This document shows, piece by piece, positions 26,512-40,300 of a stretch of 64,000 nt of DNA (its first letter is position 1; each line of letters begins with the position of its first letter). This stretch comes from Leptasterias polaris. Taxonomy: Eukaryota; Echinodermata; Asteroidea; Forcipulatida; Asteriidae. The notes under the pieces were generated by a model. It worked only from the letters and a program-made list of their open reading frames with translations, had not been told where the DNA came from and ran no database searches. Location: assembly GCA_037783415.1 (NCBI GenBank), contig JAZGTN010000065.1, positions 186,001 through 250,000 of the forward strand. The letters are read 5' to 3'. A program made the translations under genes and the position numbers.

Positions 26512-27005
26512 TTGTTGATCGTCCCCGCCCGACCGTTCAAAACCCCCCGACCCCATTTTTTATTATTTTTTTTAATCATAAAAAACGGCATTTTCAATGA
26601 TATTTTCAGTCAAATTTGGCTCTGACATTGTGTTGATCTATTTTTCCCATGTCTGGATATCTCTTTATACTTTTACTGCCCAGATTTTTCAGCTGATATT
26701 TTTTCAAAATCTATAGGTTTGAAAAGATGTTTGAAGAAGGTTTTTATTCATGTTGGCAAAGCAAGAACAATTCTTCAATTAATATTTACTGCGTTTTAGT
26801 TTTTTGAAAATGTTTATAGAAAATGTCATCTAGGAGTTAAATGGGTTTAACAAAACAATCAAAAACACACAAACCCTCTGTTTTATAGAGATTGTGATGA
26901 TTTCTTTATTCTTTATTTCATATTTGGCCATGTCAACAAAAATAAATAAAAAATTAAAAATAAAAATAAAAACCGCCCTCCCTCCCCCCCGGGACGATCA
27001 ACAAT
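26512..27005. mobile_element. MITE, 'gttgatcgtcc' family
   Basis: The ends ttgttgatcgtccccgc and gggacgatcaacaa are inverted repeats. The interior is A/T-rich. Same family as 7539-7867. Confidence 0.75.
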
Positions 27006-28627
27006 TTTTTTTTTTAATGTGGCCTAATCATCCATCCATGAAACCCTATCCTCCAATCCAACCATGGAGGGCAGCCTCCATGCTCCATCCATGACTCAAG
27101 GGTGCACTACTCTAAATCGACCAAAAATTCATGTGCCAAGCTACTTATCATAATTGTTCATGCGCCAAGCTACTTATCATAATTTGTAAACCCACAACTT
27201 ATTTTTAATTATAACGTTTTGGGGGTCATGCAACTAATAGAGTGTGTAATTATAAGAACTTATCACAACCTGGGGGTTCTGGGTTTCAAGTTTTGAGGAG
27301 ATTTGATAAATTTGGGCTTTAAAGTTGGTCCTATTTAGCTTGGGAATTGGAGGAGTGCCTCATGAAAACTGGCGGCAAGTCGGTTTGGGAAAAAACACAT
27401 TTTCGGGGGTGTTTTTTTCTGGGGTAATTAGCAAAAATTCCAAACGGCTGACCTGCCAAAAATTGAAAAGAAATCTGAAGTTTAGTGGTCTGAAAAATTG
27501 AAAAGAAATCTGAAGTTTAGTGGTCTGAAAATATATTTGATTGGTTTTCAAGAGGCTGAGAGACTTTTAACTATTTTTTGAGAATTTTTGAATATTTAGC
27601 ATTTATCATTGTTTGCTATGGGAGTCTATTTAGAGGCCGGGGTGAAACCTCAACTGAACTAGGGATGGGTGCTGATTTCGAATCTAATTTTTGATACCAA
27701 CTGTAAAAAATACACCAAATTGGAAGAAGTTTTGTAAAATGTTGTTATGTAAACACGTACTTACTTGCACTGCAGCAACACAGTAACACTACAGTATTAA
27801 CACTACAGTAACACTCGCTATCAATCATCATTCAACACCAAGCTTTTGCTCTGTTTACGTCTGCGGCCGGCGCTGCACTGAAATGCACATGCACAGGAAC
27901 ACAGCGCCCTCTAGAGGATGAACAAAAGTTAATTATCAGGCCCTTTTCGAAACTAACAGCTATGTGGACTCAGGCTTCGAGACCCGATCATCTGGTTGAA
28001 GCTTCGTACTGAAAGCACGTTTTTAATTAAGCCGGAGCCCAAACTGCAGCGGTTTCTAAAAGGGCCTTATATACTAGGAGGGGGCGGGCTGGCAGAACTA
28101 ATTCACTTTGCTTATGGTTTGTTTATACAACTTTCATAGTTTCTGACTTATTATAACTTTGAAGTGGAAAATGGAAAACAAATTTCACTCGAAAATGTTG
28201 TTAAATTTGACATAATGAAGTTTGGTCTTAACCCAGCAGGAAGAAACATAACAATTCACTCGTATTTCCATTTTGAATTTCTTCGATTTGTTTTAAATAA
28301 TAATAAAAAATGTTTAAACAAATATAACAAAAACATGAAGGACTAGCTGTTGAGACGATAAGAAAAAAGTTAATTGAGCAATTGAACATAACAACAAACT
28401 CCCCAAATATCTAGCCTGAATTTTGTTAAAGCATCCCTGAATATAATAATTAATGAAAAATTGGAACAGAACTAAAAAGCGATGTTAGCATCTTAAGGAA
28501 TTTTGTTCAAAAAGTCAACATTTTAGGTTTGTGTAAATATTTTTCCTCGCCAAAATAACCCATTTACTTAGTGTTGATTTTTAACAAGTTCAAAAAGATA
28601 TTTGTGAAAATAAAATAAAATTTTTCC
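27006..28627. other. Intergenic stretch between TBC1D7 and FLAD1
   Basis: No gene seen. It contains a two-copy 35-bp duplication at about 27456-27530 (ctgaaaaattgaaaagaaat) and A/T-rich sequence. The small ORF at 28164-28346 is Asn/Lys-rich and looks accidental. Confidence 0.5.
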
Positions 28628-28992
28628 TTTAAAGGTATTATACAGGATTGGCAGAGCTGACAAAATAATCACAGACAGTGTTCATGTTTTGTGTAATCAA
28701 CCACATACATGAAATAACAAACCTGTGAAAATTTGAGCTCAATTGGTCATCGAGGTCACGAGAAAATAGTGAAAAGAGACCTTATGTGTTTTCTGTTTTT
28801 CAAACATCGAATTTATTATCGCGCGCGATAAAAACTATTGTTTTACTCATTTCTCAGAAACGATAGCATTTTAGGCAGAAATATTTTAAGGAACCCTTTC
28901 TACCATTACTTACTTTAAATCATGTAAGTTATGTGTGAATCTGTGAACATTTGTGTTTTTCGATCTTACCAATAGTGTACAGGGTCTTTAAA
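28628..28992 (+). mobile_element. TTAA-type MITE, family 2
   Basis: It starts tttaaaggtattatacagg and ends caatagtgtacagggtcttt. The centre contains the palindrome tatcgcgcgcgata. It is almost identical to 36192-36554, with only a few differences seen over 360 bp. Confidence 0.85.
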
Positions 28993-29450
28993 GAATAGGA
29001 ACACACAAACAAAATGCCAACCATTTCATGATGTTTATAATTTATTACAAACTTTAATTAATTGTCTTCGTAATACCTTCATTTTACAAAAAAATAGTTA
29101 TATCTTGTGCCATAAAACATCACTTATATGAAAATAAATTAGAGTATAAATCATTATTAATGTTAAAATATACAAAAACCGATGAAATTCCTATCTGTTG
29201 ACCCCCTCAGGCTTTTTAATCCATTTTCTTTATACTTGACCATTCCGTATTGAAAAAACATCCGAGCTCAATTACATGGCTCTGCTTATACCAGCAAATT
29301 CTGCGCTTGAAATCGGCATTCTTCGCTTATAAGGCAAGCCCTGAATTTCTGCGCTAGCTGTGTAAGCATAGAATGCCTAGTAACGTGGACTACGCAGGCG
29401 CACAAGCAAAAACTCCTTGCCAACCTGTGAAATGGTTTGTTTTATGGGGT

Positions 29451-29760
29451 GTCATGGGCGAGTGGTTAAGAGCATCGGATTCAAGTTCTGGTGGTTTAGT
29501 CATCGGGGTGTGGGTTCGAGTCCCGGTCATGACGCTTGTGTCCTTGAGCAAGACACTTTGCTATAATTGCTTCTCTTCACCCAGGGGTATAAATGGGTAC
29601 CTGTGAGGGTAGAGGATCGATGAGCGCTGATAATCAGCTGCCGCGAGGTCCCATGGCCTGATGAACGGGGGAATAATATTGTAAAGCGCTTTGAGATTGT
29701 TGATACGATGGAAAGCGCTATATAAGCACCACAATTTTTTTTTTTTTTTTTTTTTTTAAT
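29451..29760 (+). mobile_element. tRNA-Leu-derived SINE
   Basis: Head gtgtcatgggcgagtggtta, B-box gggttcgagtcccgg, body 'cacccaggggtataaatggg', tail 'aagcgctatataagcac' followed by a poly-T run. Its head is identical over more than 100 bp to the copy at 1671. Confidence 0.9.
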
Positions 29761-29974
29761 TTTTTTTTGAAATACACTTGATGTAAGCGTGGAATTCCCT
29801 ACATCCGTAAACGCCAGTTCTTTGCGTACGGTAAGCAGAGCCATGAAATTTGGCCCTGTTCTGGATTCTGAATGGTTCGGGGTTCGATTACCGCCTGGAT
29901 CATAACCACGACAACCATTTGTCAACTTGTTAAAAAAGAAGACTCACTTTGTGCATTCCAGGGTATTTCTTGGC

Positions 29975-30355
29975 AGGCAAGATAATAAACTGTTAACATC
30001 AGAAGTTTTGCAATTGTTTTCATATATCCAAAAGAAAACCCAAGGGAAACCGACTGGGTAATTTTTTCAATGATTTGGGGTTGAACAAAGAAAAATTGAT
30101 TAGAGCGTGATTTGAACCAAACGACATCCGGTTTAATGTGATATCTGAAATAAAAAGTCACATCCCCTTAAGGACATCCCCTGGCTGACACTACCCAGGT
30201 TGTATGGTAAACTTGGGTGTGATCCCTGGCTACATGGCAGCTTACAGTTGTATGGCTTCTAACTGGCACCCCCCGATAGCTCAGTTGGTAGAGGGCCAGC
30301 ACGTTAATCCGGAGGTCGTTGATTCAAATCCTGCTCTAGTCAATTTTTTGTTTGT
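29975..30355. repeat. Composite A-B-A repeat, first A inverted
   Basis: An inverted A unit (aagggaaaccgactgggtaa, gggttgaacaaagaaaaatt) is followed by the B unit (ccaggttgtatggtaaactt, gggtgtgatccctggctaca) and a forward A unit with the tRNA-like head gatagctcagttggtagagg and tail 'gattcaaatcctgctctagt'. Confidence 0.7.
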
Positions 30356-30609
30356 TTAACCCCAAATCAAGTTTTACATTTTGTGCAACAATTTTACATC
30401 AACAGATACAATGGAATGCCTCCCCTCTCTTCATATCACAAGTTGATAAAATATCAAATGCTACAATCTCCATAAAATGTAAGATTGAACATTTTCTTCT
30501 ACTCAGGCCAGGGCTAAAATTTTACACTAAACCGCGCTCCGCAGGCCCGAAGCCAATTGTTTTTAGAATCGGGCCACTAAACTCATGACTGGAAAAGCCT
30601 GGCAGTCTT

Positions 30610-30982
30610 CAGGGCTCGAATTTGGGGAGAAAATTCACAAGACTACAGGGCTTGTAGCTCAAAATATTTACTGGACCAGACATTTTTTTACAAGACCCGA
30701 TTCAAAATGTGAAAAGAAAAAAACTTGCTGCCACAGTTTAACATGCATTTGACTGCTTTTATATGAACCAGAACTGAGACAAGTAAGAGAAGAGTATACT
30801 TGATTACTCATAGAATTGAAAGATAATTTATCAGACCCAAAGTCAACACTTGAACATAATGTGTTTCTGTTATTCAATTGAAAAACACAAGACCATCGGA
30901 CTTGTTAGGTCATAAGTTTACTGGCCCGACACTAAAATTACTGGCCTCGGGCCTGTGGTCCAGTGTAAAATTCGAGCTTTGA
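30610..30982 (+). mobile_element. 'ggctcgaatttt' MITE
   Basis: The ends agggctcgaatttggggaga and agtgtaaaattcgagc are inverted relatives. The interior matches 43298-43685 (plus) and 50713-51092 (minus). It lies directly downstream of the FLAD1 stop codon. Confidence 0.75.
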
Positions 30983-31347
30983 GTCTTGTGTTAGTGTTCA
31001 AATGTTTACTTTCAGTCTGATAAGTATAATTCTGTTGAATACTGAAGAATACTGAGCCATAATACACATGAGATCAATCTTCTCTTAGTAGTTTTTTTTT
31101 AATTCAAAGATCAATTGTTAAACTGTGTAGGCATTTGTTTGTCTTATTTCAATTCTGGTCCTGTACACAAAGTTCCGGTCTAGTAAACATTTTTAGCTAG
31201 AAGGCCAAATTCAAGCTGTGTCCAATCTGTGCCTGCAGGAAGTTTAAGCTCTGTCATTGAAAACTTGTGATTTCATCAGTCAGATGGTCTCTACTGTGCT
31301 TACTGCTAATATTATTCTTTGGCTTAGGATAAAGCTAAATCATGTGT

Positions 31348-34300
31348 TCATTCAGAGATTGTTCGACTAACGGAACGTTTCCGCCCTGTCCTTTCATCCG
31401 TTCCGTCCTGAAGCATGTAGGCCGGATGGTAACACACCTCTCCTCTGTTGTTTACATAGCGGAGAGCCGGGTTAGGGTCAGTGCCTTCCTTGCTTCCCAT
31501 GGAGGTGTAACTGTGGTGTACAAAATAAAGTCAAAACCAGGATTATATAAACAAAAAATAATCCCCCAAACCAGTCGATTTCTCTTGGTCTGGAGAATTT
31601 ACAGGATGTTGAAATTGAAACAAAATGATCACTTGAGGGCGCCATTCGGCAAGCAAATTCAACTTGTTTGCTGACGATAAAAGATTAGATCTCATGCATA
31701 GTATGTGTGTGTGCTTAAGGACCCAAGAGTCAAGAACGAGACTCAAGACCACACTCTTCTGATCAGAAACACCAGAGCCTCGAGACCAGTGTGCGAGACC
31801 GCTCGGCCACGACACACCATATGAAGACAGTACTCAAACCCCACACTCTGCTGATCAGAAACACCAGAGCCTCGAGACCAGTGTGCGAGACCGCTCGGCC
31901 ACGACACACCATATGAAGACAGTACTCAAACCCCACACTCTGCTGATCAAAAACACCAGAGCCTCGAGACAAGTGTGCGAGACCGCTCGGCCACGACACA
32001 CCATATGAAGACAGTACTCAAACCCCACACTCTGCTGATCAGAAACACCAGAGCCTCGAGACAAGTGCGCGAGACCGCTCGGCCACGACACACCATATGA
32101 AGACAGTACTCAAACCCCACACTCTGCTGATCAGAAACACCAGAGCCTCGAGACAAGTGCGCGAGACCGCTCGACCACGACACACCATATGAAGACAGTA
32201 CTCAAACCCCACACTCTGCTGATCAGAAACACCAGAGCCTCGAAACAAGTGCGCGAGACCGCTCGGCCACGACACACCATATGAAGACAGTACTCAAACC
32301 CCACACTCTGCTGATCAGAAACACCAGAGCCTCGAAACAAGTGCGTGAGACCGCTCGGCCACGACACACCATATGAAGACAGTACTCAAACCCCACACTC
32401 TGCTGATCAGAAACACCAGAGCCTCGAAACAAGTGCGCGAGACCGCTCGGCCACGACACACCATATGAAGACAGTACTCAAACCCCACACTCTGCTGATC
32501 AGAAACACCAGAGCCTCGAAACCAGTGTGCGAGACCGCTCGGCCACGACACACCATATGAAGACAGTACTCAAACCCCACACTCTGCTGATCAGAAACAC
32601 CATAGCCTCGAGACCAGTGCGCGAGACCGCTCGGCCACGACACACCATATGAAGACAGTACTCAAATCCCACACTCTGCTGATCAGAAACACCAGAGCCT
32701 CGAGACCAGTGCGCGAGACCGCTCGGCCACGACACACCATATGAAGACAGTACTCAAACCCCACACTCTGCTGATCAGAAACACCATAGCCTCGAGACAA
32801 GTGTGCGAGACCACTCGGCCACGACACACCATATGAAGACAGTACTCAAACCCCACACTCTGCTGATCAGAAACACCAGAGCCTCGAGACCAGTGCGCGA
32901 GACCGCTCGGCCACGACACACCATATGAAGACAGTACTCAAACCCACACTCTGCTGATCAGAAACACCAGAGACTGAGTCCAGTGCACTTGGCCACGCGG
33001 CCAGGACATGCCATGTCAAGACCAACTTAAACCTACACTCTGATCTTCTGATCAGAGCTTGAGTCCAGTGCACTTGGCCACTCGGCCAGGACATGCCACG
33101 TTACATTTCAGAGGTTGGTTGTGCCCATGACTTTCCTGCTGAAGATCATAATAAGGCGCGGATCCAGGAGGAAGGCCCCCCCCCCAAAAAAAAATGAAAA
33201 GAAATGAAATAAAAAAATAAAAAAAGAGGGAAAGAGAAGCGAGAGGAAAGGTGAGAAGCAACATTCTACGATAAAAGTATTTGTATTTTATTCTTCTTAT
33301 TATTTTAGATTATTTTATGTTTTTTCTATTCACTGCCTGTCAAATTAGCCCACAGGCAGCCGATTGTCTTAAAACAATATTACCCTTGCCGATGACGTAC
33401 AGCGTAGATTCAGTTTATGGTCAACAAGAGGGAGGAGCATCACTGAAAGACGGCAATACAGACTCAAGAGATTTGTGGGATAACAATTTTCGAGGAGTCC
33501 CACGTTGATGTTACAGGAAATTTTCCAGTAAAATTAGACGATTGATATGGATCAGAAGTGCTTAGAAATTGTTTCTATTCCTCTGTATTTAGGCGCACGG
33601 AGGCTTGATTTTTCGACCCCAAAACGCCAAAAGCTCAGAGCTCCTGAACCCCACCAGGGGCCAGACGGCCGGCCCCTGGACCCCACCCCTTAAAATTATT
33701 TCAGCCAGAAATACAGAATCCTGGGTGCGACGTTGTGCCCCCCCGGTTAAAAAAATCCTGGATCCGCGCCTGATAATTAACCTCATTTGTGACCCGCTCT
33801 ATGAAAAGGGGTATTATGTTGCGCTATGCAATAAGGCATTAGGGGCTATTCTATTGCGGAGAGGTCGAAAAATCTTCACATAGGTGACTTTTATTTTTGT
33901 GGTTATTTCACTTCTATTATATAAGTATTATTAGAATTTGTTTTCAAAAACAATCATTTTGATGAGTAAAGATGACAAAACAATGGTTTTTGTGTCCACT
34001 TTTTTAGTCATTTCTTTTCACTTTACTATGTTTAAAGGGCTGTATCTTTAAAGGCAGTTTTGTTAAATTGGAAAATATGAATATGCAAATATCAATATAT
34101 CTTGAGAACGCAAAATGCTATAGTGGTGAGACATATACCAAATTGAAGCTTACAATGTGACTAATTTAACTAAACATATATCTTGTAATTTTTAGTTTTG
34201 CGACATAATTGCCCTTTTTATAGAGCCAGTCACATTTGGGGAAATGTTCCCAACCAGCAAAGAAGCATACTCCAATTAGGGTAGTTAGTTGTTTTTAAAA

Positions 34301-37300
34301 CTACAACAAAAAATCCATCCACAGCTTAAATCCTCAATGCTTTAGTGGATAAACTTTCCCACAATTTATCCTGGAATAGTTTTGAGAAGGCGCCTAACTT
34401 GGGCCGACTGTCTTACCCTTTATCATAGAGTCTGCAGTAAGGCACATACATCGATCTGATGAACTCCCAAACATCATGGTAAGTCCAGTGCAACATGGGG
34501 TTTATTCTCATAAATTGTGGCCAGTCGCTGTCCGTCATCGTAAAGGAACTTAGGTTGTCTGTAAACAAACGAGTCGACCAGTTGCAAGTGAAACTTTTTA
34601 TGTTGAGGAAACGAAACAGTCTTGAAATTACCGGGTAGGGGTTAACGATTCATACTAATTATCTCAAATCATGTGATGATTCTGGGAAGAACTTGTCCTT
34701 ATTTCATGGCACTGTTTAGAATGGAATTCTGCCTTTGAAATAATTTTAATAATAATGGCTTTTTAAATAACGCTCATATCCATCACTCAGTGACGCTCGA
34801 GGCGCTTCAACAGTCAGTATTTTCCTGCAAGGTATGTGGAGCTACGTTTTTGAAGTATTAGACCTTTTCCTTTACATAGCACCATGTAATGGTTTACAAG
34901 GCGCTGTGGCGCAATATGCAGCCAATCAAACCAGGAACACCGGGGTAAGCCCTTCTCCTTTCGGTAAGTGCACTGGGTTATTTTACGTGCATTACACAAC
35001 ATACGGCTTTACGTCCCATCCGGAGGACGAAGCAAAAATGGTTAAGTCTTGCTCAAGGACACAAGTGTCAAGACCGGGACTCGAACCACCACTCTGCTGA
35101 ACAGAAACGCCAAAGGGTGTGTACAACATTGGTAAGATTGAAAATGAACATGGTATAAAGATGATCATGGGGGAAACTTCCCTTGAGATAGTTTTGCTTG
35201 AAATGCTATAGTTTTTAGGAGGGGGGGGGATACACCATACCACATATGGAGCGTCAAATGAGTAGACCACTCCGCCATGACAGGTCACTACAACACTGTG
35301 AGCATCAGCTATTGCAACGGTGCTCAGTATATTTCACAATCGATCGATTACAAAACTTTTATTAAACTGACCTGTATAAGGGTCGGACTTCCTGGTACCC
35401 ATCAAGACAGCTTTAATCTCTGGATTCTGCTCTTTCAAGATTCCCAAGGCGCTCTTGATGCGACCTGTGACCCTCAAGAGCTTCAAATTATACCTGAATA
35501 AATTAACATAAATAACAGAAAATATATGAAGAAATCTGAAAGAAAGGGACAAATTCCACAAAGCCGTTAAGCAGTTTTGCTTAACTAGTTTCATTCCAGA
35601 AAGGCAGGAGTGAGTGGGGTACCAGTTGCAGCAGTGGTAACTGTATGTTATTTTGGCTGGTAACATATTATTGCTAAGCAAAAGTCTTCTGTGCTTAGCA
35701 TGTTTTGCTCTACAGTTTTGTATGACATTTCGGGCCTGGAACTTGAAGGGGGCAACTAAAACGCCGATAAAGTTTTGATAAAATACTAGAACGGACACGT
35801 CCTACGTTTATATACCTTTGAACAGATTCATGGAGAAATTTATCAAGCTCCGGAAAGGAGCGTTTCGTATCGATGTATAAAACTTGAAGAGGCTCAGTCC
35901 GATCCGGAAACTTCCTGTTATAATTGAAGAGGAAACATCTATATTTATTTCATTTATTGGGGCCGGCATAAAAATACAAGTGAACGTACACAAGCAAGCA
36001 TAAAATTGCCAAAAAAGCAACCAGTTCCGAGCCCGTAAAATTGACTAGAAGAAACAAAATTTCTACCAAGCAACTCTCCCCTGTAACTGGCAAACACACA
36101 AATGTATAAAAGATACATGTATACAAATTATGTAGGTAAACCTACAACAACAAAACTATTTTAAAAATTAAATTATTTTATAAAAAAATGCTTTAAAGGT
36201 ATTATACAGGATTGGCAGAGCTGACAAAATAATCACAGACAGTGTTCATGTTTTGTGTAATCAACCACATACATGAAATAACAAACCTGTGAAAATTTGA
36301 GCTCAATTGGTCATCGAGGTCACGAGAAAATAGTGAAAAGAGACCTTATGTGTTTTCTGTTTTTCAAATATCGAGTTTATTATCGCGCGCGATAAAAACT
36401 ATTGTTTTACTCATTTCTCAGAAACGATAGCATTTTAGGCAGAAATATTTTAAGGAACCCTTTCTACCATTACTTACTTTAAATCATGTAAGTTATGTGT
36501 GAATCTGTGAACATTTGTGTTTTTCGATCTTACCAATAGTGTACAGGCCTTTAAATGTACAGGATAAGAAGAGAAAAGTTATTATTATTACTCCTTATTG
36601 GTCTATCACAATTGCAAACATGGCTTGGCTAAAAACCTGAATTGCGAATTGATACAAACAGTAAAAACATTCAACTTAAATTTTTTTTTAATTGAAATGA
36701 ATTTTTAGGAGGAATTTTAATCGACAATCAAAAACTTTTTAAATGCAGAGTGTGAGGAATCTGACAGAGAGGGTGCACAATTTTTAATAGTGTTTTATTT
36801 TCTTTGACACTGAAAACGATGGTTGCCTTGTTATACTTTTCACAAATAATTTAATTCAATTCAAACCTGTATTTTTCACAGTACACAGTGAACCCTCCAT
36901 GGGTTTTTTTATTGAGAAATCGCCTTGCATCAAAAGGCTGAGGGCTACACTATACTAATTTGGACTGTCAACCCAAATCAGGAGCCTGGCTGGTAGAGCC
37001 ATTAACTGTCCAAGTTTTTACAAAGCAATTATGGTTAAGTGCCTTGCTCAAGGTCACGAGTGTCATGACTGGGGTTCAAACCCACACTCTGCTGCTGACA
37101 ACACCAGAGCTTGGGTCCGGTGAACTAGACCGCTCCACTCTCAACTCCTGGAGACAATTAATCTTTTAAACGGTGGTTTGGGGTGCATGTTTACCTTTTC
37201 ATAACTGCATAAACAAGGTGTAACAGGGCGGTGCAATCTTTTCCTCCGTTGAAAGCGAGACACATTGACGATAAAGGATATCTTTCTAAAGCTTCTTCGA

Positions 37301-40300
37301 TTATCTTCACAGAGGGTGCGACGAAAGAGGTGAGCTCCGATTCCGGGGCGGCTAGTAGACTTTCTAATCTCCTGACCGAGTTGCCGACGGGATCTTTTTC
37401 ATAGTCAACTACAACATCTGTAGAATTGAGAAGTTATTGATGAAAAGTAAGCTTGAATAATTTCATAAATGCACAGTGGGGTGTCGTGGCCGAGCGGTCT
37501 AGGGCGGTGGACTCAAGTTCTGTAAGTTACAAAATGTGGGCTTGAATCCTGGTCTGGTCAGTCATGACACTTGTGTCCTTGAGCATTGCACTTTATCATG
37601 ATTGCTTCTCTCCACCCAGGAGTACAAATGGGTAACAGCCAGAGCTAAGGAGTAACCTGCGATGGACTGGCATCCTGTCCAGGGGAATAGAAAACTTCTC
37701 AATCGTAAAATTCCAACGAAACCGAATATGAACACCGGCCTGATTAAGCCATATCGGCTTGGGACAGACTTTACTTTTCTTGCATCAAAGTCTGCGAAAC
37801 AACTACCTCTCCTAAACACCCCTATTCAAAACCATTCAACTACACTGGTTGTGTAGTGTGGAATAACTGTGCACTTTAAGATCTGTGCACTGTGTAGATG
37901 CGTTCGCCACATTTTATCATATTGCAGGCTTGTATAGTTGATCTATCTTTAAAACCAACAGTGGATGATATTGAATGGTCAGACAGTAGGAGGGTTGACT
38001 GTGTACTGTGTAGATGCATTCACCACATATTACCATCATGCAGGCTTGTATAGTTGATCTATCTTTAAAACCAACAGTGGATGATATTGAATGGTCAGAC
38101 AGTAGGAGGGTTGACTGTGTACTGTGTAGACGCATTCACCACATATTACCATCATGCAGGCTTGTATAGTTGATCTATCTTTTAAAACCACAGTAGATGG
38201 TATTGAATGCTAAGACAGTAGGAGGGTTGACTGTGTAATATGTTGATCCATTCACCACATTAAATAATATAAAAATATAATATAATAACATAATGCATCA
38301 ATGATATTGAATTGTAAGACAGTAGGAGGGTTAACTATGTACTGTGTAGATGCATTTACCACATGATATCATATTACAGGCTTGATCAATCTTTTAAAAC
38401 CACAGTGGATGATATTAAATGGTCAGACAGTAGGAGGGTTAACTATGTACCGTGTAGATGCATTCACCACATGATATCCTATATTCTTGACCTACCTTCA
38501 GGAAGTAGGCTAAGGAGTTCGCTGTGTGCCATCTCAACCGATTCCTTACTGTTAGTTTCTAAGGTCAGTTTAACTTTATAATAGCTGTAAAAAAATGAAT
38601 GAAATTACAGTTTTATTATTATTATTATTTATTATTATTTATTTGACCAAGACAAACAAAACAAAATTACAAAGGAGCAAGTACAAGAAGATGAATAACT
38701 TTGTCTTTATTTGACATACAATAGCGCAAGAAACTAATGGAGGACTGTGGTGCTGGCACCCCCATACAGAGATACTGACAAATAAGGGGGAACCACAAAC
38801 ATAAGGGTAGATAGCTTAGTTGGTAGAGTGCCGGCATGTTAATCTGGAGGTTGCAGGTTCCAGTCCTCATCTAGTAAATTTTTCTTTGTTCAACCAACAT
38901 TTTTGTTTATTTTGAGATATTAATGAACATCCTCACTACCTGTTTGCCACGTCGGGATATGAACCTAAGACAACTGAGCTCTTATGAATTGCGTTGAATT
39001 CATTCAGTCTACCAGCAATCTTGGTTTCTGTGCAGTTCACAAAGATCTCCCTCAGGTGGTATGCTGTGTCGGACTTCTTGAAAAGCTCATGCTAAGAGAA
39101 AAATGAGAACACACATGCAGAGTTTGAAAACGGCAGGTGCTCGCAAAGGGTTAGCTGGAATAGTGTTCTGCAGCCGATTTCACGAAACTTTACGCAACTG
39201 CGTAATTCCACATGTGCAATATTTCTTGTATCAGTGGTGCACAACTAACGCAATAAATGTTGCGCAGTTGCGTAAAGTTTCGTGAAATCGGCTGCTGGTG
39301 CCTTTTATAAGATGACCTTCTTTAAATTTAAAGTCACAAGAGGAAAGAAAACTATTACAGGAAAGCTTCGTTAAAGAATATCCGAGCTTGGCCACAAAAA
39401 CTATAGATCCTTTTCACAGAGTGGGTGTGTTTACATTGAATTACTTGGCGAGTCATTAAACTTAATGGATGAGCAGTTAATATGCCTGGGCAGTCAGCAG
39501 AACTACTGGTTTGTGCATGATCCAATTAACTCTACTGTATGAAAAGAAATTACATGGAGATAACAGGTATGAGCTGCCAGATGAAAAAAGGGTGTTTTAT
39601 TTTAGCCTCTTTCTTTAACGGAGCTTTCCTGTAATGATAAATGTAGAGTTTGAAATCAGTTTTGGTGAGCAGATCGTAGCGCAGTGTTAGCCACGGAGGT
39701 ATGTGACTGCCTTTTGTATGGCTTGAACGCAATTCATCAGACATTTAAACAAAAATTAGTTGGAGTTGAACAAAATCCGCCAACATATGGCTAAATAGCT
39801 CAGTTAGTAGAGCGCCAGCTCATTATCAAAATCGGAGGTTGGTTCAAATCCCGCTCAAGCAAATTTGTTCAACCCCAATTCATTTAAAATTTACCCAGTC
39901 AGTTTCCCATGTGGTTTATAACTTGATATTTGAAACAAAAAAGTTGCATCCCCTTAAAGGCACTGTACACGTTTGGTAATTACTCAAAATATATATTAGC
40001 ATAAAAACTTTCTTGGTAACCAGCAACGGAGAGCTGTTGATAGTATAAAACATTTTGAGAAACCACTCCCTCTGAAGTAACGTAGTTTTTGAGAAAGAGG
40101 TAATTTCTCACTAAAATATTTGAATCTGAAAAAGCCTTTTTCAGTTATCTGAAAGCACACAAATTTGTGCAACTAGGGTGTTTTTTCTTGCAACTTCGAT
40201 GACCAATTGAGCCCAAATTTTCACAGGTTTGTTATTTTATGCATATGTTGGGATACACCAAGTGAGAATACTGGTCTTTGACAATTACCAAACGTGTCCA

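Noticed and set aside
29451..29536. A functional tRNA-Leu-CAA gene
   Set aside because: The head is close to tRNA-Leu but the acceptor stem is imperfect and it is fused to a SINE body present in many copies.
31763..32919. Series of 78-residue minus-strand ORFs ([10 protein letters not shown]...)
   Set aside because: Identical peptides at 92-bp steps are simply the tandem SINE-head array read in three frames.
34380..34416. FLAD1 ending at the TAA directly after exon 11
   Set aside because: Reading through gives DKG-stop and loses the conserved C-terminus; the consensus donor there splices to 31510, restoring [17 protein letters not shown].
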